Assembly (NCBI RefSeq): GCF_964340395.1
Contig: NC_135569.1
Coordinates: 12,711,019-12,775,018, forward strand
Reading direction: 5' to 3'
DNA: 64,000 bases
From: Glandiceps talaboti
Lineage: Eukaryota > Hemichordata > Enteropneusta > Spengelidae
A model generated the notes under the pieces. The model was not told the DNA's origin and searched no databases. It saw only the letters and a program-made list of their open reading frames with translations. Both the position numbers and the translations under genes were made by a program. Position 1 is the first letter of the stretch. Every line of letters starts with the position of its first letter. Positions 56,665-64,000 of this stretch are shown here, piece after piece.

Positions 56665-56985
56665 AGTGTAAACTGTATGTTTCACTTCATCAATAGTAGT
56701 ATACTACCCTCAGAAGTAACATCTCGCCGAGAGTGTACCCTCTAATGATAGCCAAATTTTGTTGTTGCGAGTCAAAATGAGAAAAACTGGCATTTCTTGT
56801 GAGTCACCACATAGTAAGAGATAGGGAAACACCAAATTTTGGTGCGTCACTAGAAATTGTGTGCAGCAGTGGTGCATCAAATTGGCTAAGTTAGAGGGCA
56901 CACTGCATGATCTTGGTCACTTTTCGTTTCTTCATGATATAAAAGCGATCTGTCAGGAAGGCTTCACTCAGAGGATGTACTACTA
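56665..56985 (-). pseudogene. Decayed copy of part of the multi-PH main exon, split by a MITE
   Basis: 56,670-56,725 matches 55,410-55,465 (TTTCACTTCATCAATAGTAG beside TTTCACTTCATCGGTAGTAG; CAGAAGTAACATC beside CAGAAGTAACGTC). 56,910-56,985 continues with 55,466-55,540 (GATATAAAAGCGATCTGTCA beside GATATGAAAGCGATCTTTCA). Between them lies the element at 56,732-56,905. It is a local duplication that was later hit by a transposon. Confidence 0.85.
56732..56905. mobile_element. MITE with AGTGTRCCCTCTAA ends, copy 1
   Basis: Ends are AGTGTACCCTCTAA and TTAGAGGGCACACT. A reversed copy is at 62,959-63,133, and a fragment (AAATTTGGTGTTCCCGTATT) near 50,330-50,375. Confidence 0.8.
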
Positions 56986-57400
56986 AGGTCTTTGGGCTAC
57001 AGCATACAAATAAATTGTACAATTACTGAATTAGTGTACAATCAATGATGAAATCATCATCATTAAATACCATTGATGGAGGTCAATACATTTTAATCCT
57101 ATTGTAGTAATATCAATGGTTTGCTAGCCATGAATTTCAATAATACATAATTTGGATCTACAACTTACATAGCCCTGCAGTCTTGGCTGGCTATATAATG
57201 GTTCCACAGTATGTTCTACTGAAGGACATTATCATGTCAGATCGACAGCCGTGGGCTACTTAACTAGCTTACAACATCCTACATTTGTACAATGAAGGAT
57301 GAAATGATCAGAGTTATGATGGAGGTCAACAATCTAATCCTATTGTTAATAACATCAATGGTTTGCTAGCCATGAATTTCAATTATAACATTGGAGAAGC
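56986..57400. repeat. Diverged duplication of 56,590-57,150
   Basis: Segments such as GGATCTACAACTTACATAGC, CCTGCAGTCTTGGCTGGCTA and AATGGTTTGCTAGCCATGAA each occur twice, about 230-580 bp apart. This suggests a further local duplication. Confidence 0.65.
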
Positions 57401-60320
57401 AAGGTGAAATGGTAAAAAAATACTGATGGTGAAAAAGAGGATAAATTCATTTATATTTTTCATAAAATAGCAACCATTTTTTTTTTGTCAACAAAAGCAA
57501 AAAAGTGTTCTGACGACAGCACTCTATATTGTTTCACAACAGGATGCATGTTTTGTCTTTTCAGTAGTAGTGTTACTGTTAGTATATATCAACAAACAGT
57601 GTCCATATATTTGTTTCTTTCCTTCCATGGAACTGTTTGGTATACAACTATCAATAGTGTTTGGACCCATCACTCTATGGTCAAATCCACGACAGATTAG
57701 CACTGGCAAGAAGATGGACAAAGACTCAACAAAACATTTTCAATCACAACGTAAAAGAACAGGCAGCATAATTAGTGTAACCACAGCAGACAATGAAGAT
57801 GAACAATAGGCAATGAAGATATACAATTAGACAGTCAGTGAAGATATACAATGACATTCTACTGTGTCACCTACTACCCACAGACAACCATATCACTCAC
57901 ATATTGATAAACAATATAGACGTCTTGTCACATAGAATACTTCCTTGAAAGTATAAATACCAGCTTACACATTACTGAATTTTAACTTCTACACTTGGTT
58001 AGTTACATTTAGTCAGGTGGGCTACAATTTTCTACTGGTTTCCAATGGTCTAACAAGACTACCACTTCATGACTTTTGTATCTTGTTGTGATATTCAGCT
58101 GTCTACATATATGTGCTCTGGACTACATGTTTAATGTTGTGCCCTGTATGTAGATAGTCTATCACCACTGTCAAAAATTATGCCTAGAAAATCTAACTGT
58201 GTCATCCAGGACACTAGTACAATGTACATACCTTGACACCATTTTTCTCTGACAGACACAGTTGAAACTGACACTTAAGTCACAAAGCATGACAAAACCT
58301 GGCATGCACTGAAATGTTTGCAGTTCGAAGTGCATGCATGTATATGTATCATGACAATCACATGTAGTATATATATATAAGACAACTCATAATATGTACA
58401 ATAGGTGAAGTAATCTACTGTCCGTTAATACGTCTAATCCCCGTAGCTATGACAACGATAAAGAAGTCTGAGAATGTACCTGTTACTTCCACTGATTTCA
58501 TAAGAGTACTCCAGGCGTCTAGAGTTCCAAATTTACACGACGGTTTAAAGTGCACACACAGTAATGTTTCAACCCTGGTTTTGTCAGTACACACAATGTC
58601 CCCATCAATCCACGACAGATGGCCAATGAACCGAGAAGATATCCTAGTCATACAGAGTTAATGTAGCAGAACATACTGTCTACAACCATAAACACACAAA
58701 ACTAACCTCCCTGACTGCAGTCTACCTGTTTTCAGGCCAACCGATTATTACAACTAATGAAATATTCATGCAATCTTTGGCTTACTACCTACTGACAACA
58801 ATGGTCACCATATCAGTTTCACCTCGTTAGATTCTCATTTTTTTTGTTTACGTATTGAACTGGGTAACTGGATTATTGGCTTACCGTTTATCCAAGAGTA
58901 GTCAGATTAAGCTGGGAGGTTTGGAAATCAATACATGTAGTTGTATAGGTCATATTGTTGTAGTAGGCAATGTACGTACGATACCCTAGCTTTAAAAACA
59001 ACTACCTTATAATACATGACACTAGAATGTTGTGGCCCAGTGTTGCGGTCTTAGGAACTCAAACTATCCAAAACAGTCCTCCTAGCAAACGGTTTACCGG
59101 ACCCAATTCTCACATTTTCCCACAACACAAGAACAAGAGGGACTTGTCAAGATCGAGTCCCAACTTACTCTGTCTGCAACCATGGAGATGGAGAGAGACA
59201 ATCAAGTCCCAAATTTACTGTCTGCAAGCAGCACTATCCAAAACACAGCTTAATTGGACTAACAAGACCACAAAAGAGTCTGGGCTAAAAAAAAACATCA
59301 TTCTGTATACCTTAGTACTTTTGGCATATTGTGCAGTTAATTTTGCATGGAATTCCTTCAGACATGATTTATCTTGGAAATGTTTTGTTAGCTCTACTTA
59401 CTGGTAATATCATGTATCCTGAATAGTAATGAATCACCTATGGGTTTTTGTGCAGCCTGTATACATGATAAATCATAGACCCTCCACAAAAGGGATCGGA
59501 GGGTGTATGGATAAATTAATCATATTTATTTTTTGGTCCACACCAAAAAATCAGCGCCCTCAACGGTGATCATGATTCAAACCTGTTATTGCAAAACTAA
59601 TGGATAAGATTGACCACCGATTAACATGTACAATGTCAAATTATTGCTATTTTAACACTTTTCAGTGAATAGATTGTAGTTGTCTGATCAAAAAACGTTA
59701 GTACAGTTACAAACTAGTGCAGTTTTAACATCGCAACAGGTTCAAAACCAAGCTTTCGTTCAAGATTAAAACTCGTCACTACACCACCTACAGATAATAT
59801 TGACCATTTTTTATACGTAACTGACCAATTATTAGTGAATATATACTTAGTTACTTGATCAAAAAAAAATATCTAGTTGCAGCTTGTGTAGCCTTAACAC
59901 ATGTAACAGCGAAAACTTGCTTGGATCAGGTGATAGGAACCATGTTTATTATCACCTATCAAGTGTTATTTCTGTTAATAATTAAGTCTGTCTAGACTCT
60001 ATTGATTAAGTAAACAGCTAGTTCAAAGTTCTACACATTGAACACAATAAATACATATTTGTATGGAGATTATATAACACCAGCATTAACTAAATTCAAG
60101 AGTACCAGCACTTTGTTACCAAGTGTTAACTTACATACTTTAGATAAAATGAAATACAATACTGTAGGGTTGTTTATTTGTATTGAATACAATGTGACTA
60201 TTTAGTTAAATGATTTACTAAGGTTATAACACATAAGAGGTTCAAAGTTTTTTAGCATTCAAGCTGATGAAAAGTTGTGGTTATTTATATAGTTATAGTT
60301 CATGAAGGAGATAAAATTAG
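57401..60320. other. No gene supported
   Basis: Several plus-strand open frames (57,485-57,809; 58,449-58,661; 58,970-59,407) lack motifs and splice support. One AGCGCCCTC at 59,553. It could hold the promoter and first exon of the multi-PH gene, but I cannot place either. Confidence 0.4.
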
Positions 60321-60329
60321 ATTATATGA

Positions 60330-60705
60330 CAACTTTGTGGGTTATTCAAGTGACTTTGTGAGTTATCTGTATCCAAGTGACTTTGTGGGTTATTCAAGTG
60401 ACTTTGTGGGTTATCCAAGTGACTTTGTGGATTATTCAAGTGACTTTGTGGGTTATCCAAGTGACTTTGTGGGTTATCCAAGTGACTTTGTGGGTTATTC
60501 AAGTGACTTTGTGGGTTATCCAGGTGACTTTGTGGGTTATTCAAGTGACTTTGTGGGTTATCCAAGTGACTTTGTGGAATTATCCAAGTGAATTTGTGGT
60601 TATGCAAGTGACTTTGAGGGTTTATCCAAGTGAATTTGTGGGTTATGCAAGTGACTTTGAGGGTTTATCCAAGTGACTTTGTGGGTTATCCAAGTAATTC
60701 AACAA
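60330..60705. repeat. 21-bp minisatellite, about 17 copies
   Basis: Unit TTATCCAAGTGACTTTGTGGG. 21 is a multiple of 3, so long frames are open on both strands (DFVGYPS on plus, NPQSHLD on minus). No flanking coding evidence. Confidence 0.95.
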
Positions 60706-61940
60706 TTTGTACCAGTTTTTATTTGTACATCTGTACTGTCGATATTGTTGTTCTACTGAAATAAACTAAACTTAACTAAACTAACTAAACCTATGTCTTG
60801 CTTATAATTTCTTTGAGAAAATAAATAGAACTACCTGTACACCAAAGTGAACATGTACTGTAACTCATTACTTGTTTTTGAAGGTGAAATATATATATAC
60901 AGTTTTTGTCTTCATGTGGCCAGAAAATATTCATGACGTGAGGTTTGTAATTATTTGTTTTTGTAACAAGTTCAACTTGGAATTTGCGCAATATCAACTT
61001 ATTAGTTACTATAGTAACAATTTATTTCATAAACGTAATTACGTTTTGACATATTTAAGTTAAATTATGCATATTTGTGGTCTTTCCTTTGCACATAGAA
61101 TAAACCAGAATATTGTATTTACATTTACTAATAGCTTTGGAAAATTCACTACATTCATTATTATCTTTGTGTTCAATACTGTACAATGTAGTTTAGTGTT
61201 TTATACATATTCACATCTAATATTTCTGTATGTTGTTTTTAACTGTAGAAAATGTATTTTTTTTACATTATTTCATGTCAAATAAAGTACTTTACGATAC
61301 TATACTATGTTCATATGACACATATAAACTCAAAGTAATACTATATAATAGCATACACGAACAGTTTACATTACAATGTAAGAACATGCACAAATAATTT
61401 ACATTTGCAACTAGATAGTGCATATGGAATGCGTGGAACAGTTCTGATCAAAAACTTATCAAGACTGTTTTACTCGTTCCTTAAGCACTTCTTTGTACTA
61501 CGGTCCTTGCAGCATTATCTTTTTATTAGTAATATTACTCTATTACACTTGTAACTAGCTGTTTAGTTGTTTAAACAGTGTAAGTCTGTGTATAGTCCGG
61601 ATGCCAACGTGATAAGGTGTAAATGGTAACGATACTGTACAGGGACTAGACTAGCCTGCTTGTCCCTGACACGTATACAAGTCATAAATACAGAAATATA
61701 ATATATAAATAGCTGATTTTTAATGACTTTTATACTACCTCAGGATGTTTCATTGCAGTAAAATTTAATTTTAGTCATAACTGGCACTCCATATTTGATA
61801 TCCTATAAATCATTTCATGGCCAGACATGGTATACAGTACGTAGCCTTGTAATAGGTTGTTACATAAGAACAGTATTATTACTATTAATAATTTCAGTAT
61901 TAAATTTATTTTATCTTATTTTCTCATATTTTTTTTGATA
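60706..61940. other. No gene seen
   Basis: AT-rich. A reversed 48-bp minisatellite unit lies at about 61,615-61,657. Confidence 0.5.
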
Positions 61941-62390
61941 TGTTGAATTCATAGTAATTGTAACTGTCAGTTTTTTTGGATAATGAAATATGAAGAAAAA
62001 AAATTCTACACATCAGTTATTTTAATTGTTATTCATTTTACTAATTTTGCTTCATTTTAATTTATTTATGGACATTCTTGAAACCATGATAATTGTAACT
62101 GTCCATTATTTGGGATAATGAAATATGAAATATGAATGAAACATTCAAGTTACAACAAATCAATCATGTCAAGTTGTATTCATTTTACTAAAATCATTTT
62201 TTTCATTGTTTGGACATTGTTGGAAATATAATAGTTGTTAGTAACTGTCGGCTATTTTCTGCCCAAAATGAACTAAAACATTGATTTTCTAAAGTCCATA
62301 ATCTCACTTTTTTTTAGCGATTTTTTATTCTGGGGAGCAGTTGTTGAAAATCACAATAGTGCTACTGTCAGTTATTTTGTGTTATGCCAT
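61941..62390. repeat. Diverged tandem repeat, about 125 bp, four copies
   Basis: Units contain GATAATTGTAACTGTC, TTTTGGATAATGAAATATGA and TTCATTTTACTAA blocks. Confidence 0.65.
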
Positions 62391-62839
62391 TCTCACAAAC
62401 CAGAGCTGCTATTTCTTCTGCAACACTGCGAAATAATCTCTCGTCTGTGCATCTTAGACGGTGCCCTAAAAGAGGCTGTTGTTTACAACGATGTGTTATA
62501 TGCCAGTGAAAAGTGAACCAAAATTTTATCTAGCTTAAAATAAAGTAAATTTTTATTTATAAGGAAACTAACAAATGAGTGATGAAAAAATAGTCTTGCC
62601 TTCAGCCTACTACCCCTTTTAATATTCAGTGCTGTCTGTTTGTGTTTCCCATGAATATGAGGTATGGCATTTCAATAACAGATAACATTAATTGCATATC
62701 TTTGGCTGTATATTGAGTTATATATAGCTTGTTTATAGTCATGGCAGTCTCAGCAAATTGTTCTTCTATTCATGTTACAACTCTATATCATGTTTACATC
62801 ACAAAAAGTCGGCAAGATATGTGTTGTGCCACCCTACCA

Positions 62840-63370
62840 GCAAACACTGCTTGGGACTATACAACACGACTTATCTTACAGTAAGAGTCATGAAGGTCCC
62901 ATAAATTTTTCTCCAGTCCCAAATATTTACAGGCATGAATATACCATGTATCATGGCCCAGTGTTCTCGCTAAGCCAATTTGATGTGCCACTACCGCACA
63001 CAATTTCTAGTGATGCAGCACCAAAATTTGGTGTTCCCCTATCTCTTACTATGTGGTGAAACACAAGAAATGCCAGGTTTTACCATTTTGACCCAAAACA
63101 ACAAAATTTGGTTATCATTCGAGGGCACGCTGCAGCCATAACTGATTTGAGAAGTCTGTTTGGGACTAAACAAGATCTCACAGAGCCATGAAGGTCTAAC
63201 AATTTTTTCTCTAGTCAAGAATATTTACAGTCACAAATATATCATATGTTTGCCATGCCAGTCTAGCTGCCAGTACTGATTTCAAAAGAGACTAAACGGG
63301 TTGAACAACACGACCATAAGTCACAAGGTCTCATAAATATTTCTCAATACATGACAAAAAAACATATAAT
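62840..63370. repeat. Diverged tandem repeat interrupted by a MITE
   Basis: Three units with GGGACTAxACAA, CACGAC or TCTCACAG, TCATGAAGGTCCCATAAATT and TTTTCTCCAGTC. The first is split by the element at 62,959-63,133. Confidence 0.6.
62959..63133. mobile_element. MITE with AGTGTRCCCTCTAA ends, copy 2 (reversed)
   Basis: Reverse-complement relative of 56,732-56,905, sharing GCACCAAAATTTGGTGTTCC, CTATCTCTTACTATGTGGTG and CCACACACAATTTCTAGTG-type blocks. Ends are worn (CAGTGTTCTCGC and GAGGGCACGCTG). Confidence 0.75.
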
Positions 63371-64000
63371 TTTCAAAAGTTGTCATACATACGCCAACAA
63401 TAAAATCACTAAAAACTGACAGCTCCTGTTTTCTAACTTAACATCACGAATGACCTTTACAATAAATTTATGAAAAATTCATAATCATATGATATATGTT
63501 GCATGCAGTCTCAATTTCTACGGTCAGTATATCCTGTGGAGAATTAAGTTACTATTATCGCATATCAGTTATCATATATACAATATGAACATAGCATACT
63601 GGGTTATACATACCAGCTTGTACATGTACAGCATGTGGTCTGACATGTTGAGTGATGAGTTCGCAAGCAATGTTTTGTATTCTTTTCTTTTTTGTGAGAA
63701 TGGAGTCCTCAGAATTTCCTGTCAAATTCTGTGGCAAAAATTTACAATTTGTGATTACATAGATTTGGCATTTTACCTAAATGTCTAGACAGGCATTTAA
63801 TTTTGTGTACGAATTTCTAAGAATTGCACAGTGTGAGCTCAAATTGGCCAAATTTTACAAATTGTAATAATATTTGACATCTTACCTAACACTGTATGTT
63901 TAATTTTCAGAAAGAATTTCTAAGAATTTCACTGACAAATTCACAGTGGCCCATCAAATTGAACCTACAATCTCTGCAACACATATTCTTATACCATTTG
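63371..64000. other. No gene seen
   Basis: AT-rich. A two-copy duplication at about 63,765-63,950 (TTTACCTAA...TTTAATTTT, GAATTTCTAAGAATT). Confidence 0.5.

Noticed and set aside
57485-57809. Plus-strand frames of 71 and 79 residues
   Set aside because: Overlapping frames with no family match; probably chance.
58415-58661. Opposed frames on both strands; minus frame considered as a first exon of the multi-PH gene
   Set aside because: The possible donor (GTACAT) is weak and its phase does not fit the phase-0 acceptor at 56,244.
58970-59407. 145-residue plus-strand frame
   Set aside because: Longest frame in its region, but low-complexity composition, no domain and no supported splice sites.

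Overview
This is AT-rich eukaryotic DNA: split genes with GT-AG introns, many microsatellites, many short tandem arrays and several families of small non-autonomous transposons. The two genes, the tRNA-derived SINEs and the frequent GAGGGCGC-type motif suggest a marine invertebrate animal, perhaps a deuterostome such as a hemichordate or cephalochordate. That placement is an inference; no marker in the window fixes it.

Two protein genes converge. The plus-strand gene (3,209 to 39,592, 5' end missing) is an orthologue of the actin filament-associated protein family (AFAP1, AFAP1L1, AFAP1L2/XB130). I could assemble 16 exons whose splice phases all match. They give a proline-rich N-terminus, a large Ser/acidic insert with YEDT/YQDV-type tyrosine motifs, two PH domains, a coiled coil and the family's short C-terminus (...VLKQAKMWESMSSQ). 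The minus-strand gene (56,243 down to 48,057, start not located) encodes about 1,448 residues with three PH domains, a Lys/Glu-rich coiled coil and an SPRPSP-type tail. I cannot name its family, but its second PH domain looks AFAP-like (WIKCWC beside WNKCWC, PLVGC beside PLQGC).

Layout. 1-3,208: non-coding, upstream intron or leader of the AFAP gene. 3,209-17,793: AFAP exons 1-11, including a 95-bp tandem array that copies the end of the proline exon together with its splice donor. 17,794-35,025: one 17-kb intron built from many unrelated local tandem duplications. 35,026-39,592: the last five AFAP exons (coiled coil and stop). 39,593-48,056: intergenic and 3'UTR sequence with repeats. 48,057-56,243: the multi-PH gene. 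56,244-64,000: its upstream region, with a decayed copy of its own coding exon split by a transposon, then more repeats.

The strongest candidate for something new is the 95-bp array at about 3,360-4,260. Each unit contains a complete small intron (GTAAGT donor, CTAAC branch-like site, CCACCAG acceptor) around a 27-nt segment that keeps frame and adds the nine residues APPSPPPLP. It may be a run of proline-rich microexons. Other notable items are a 1-base frameshift in the large AFAP exon, THAP-related coding sequence inside a transposon with CAGGGATGTAG inverted ends, decayed exon copies next to functional exons in both genes, and three CTCF-like sites within 150 bp at 49,634-49,781.
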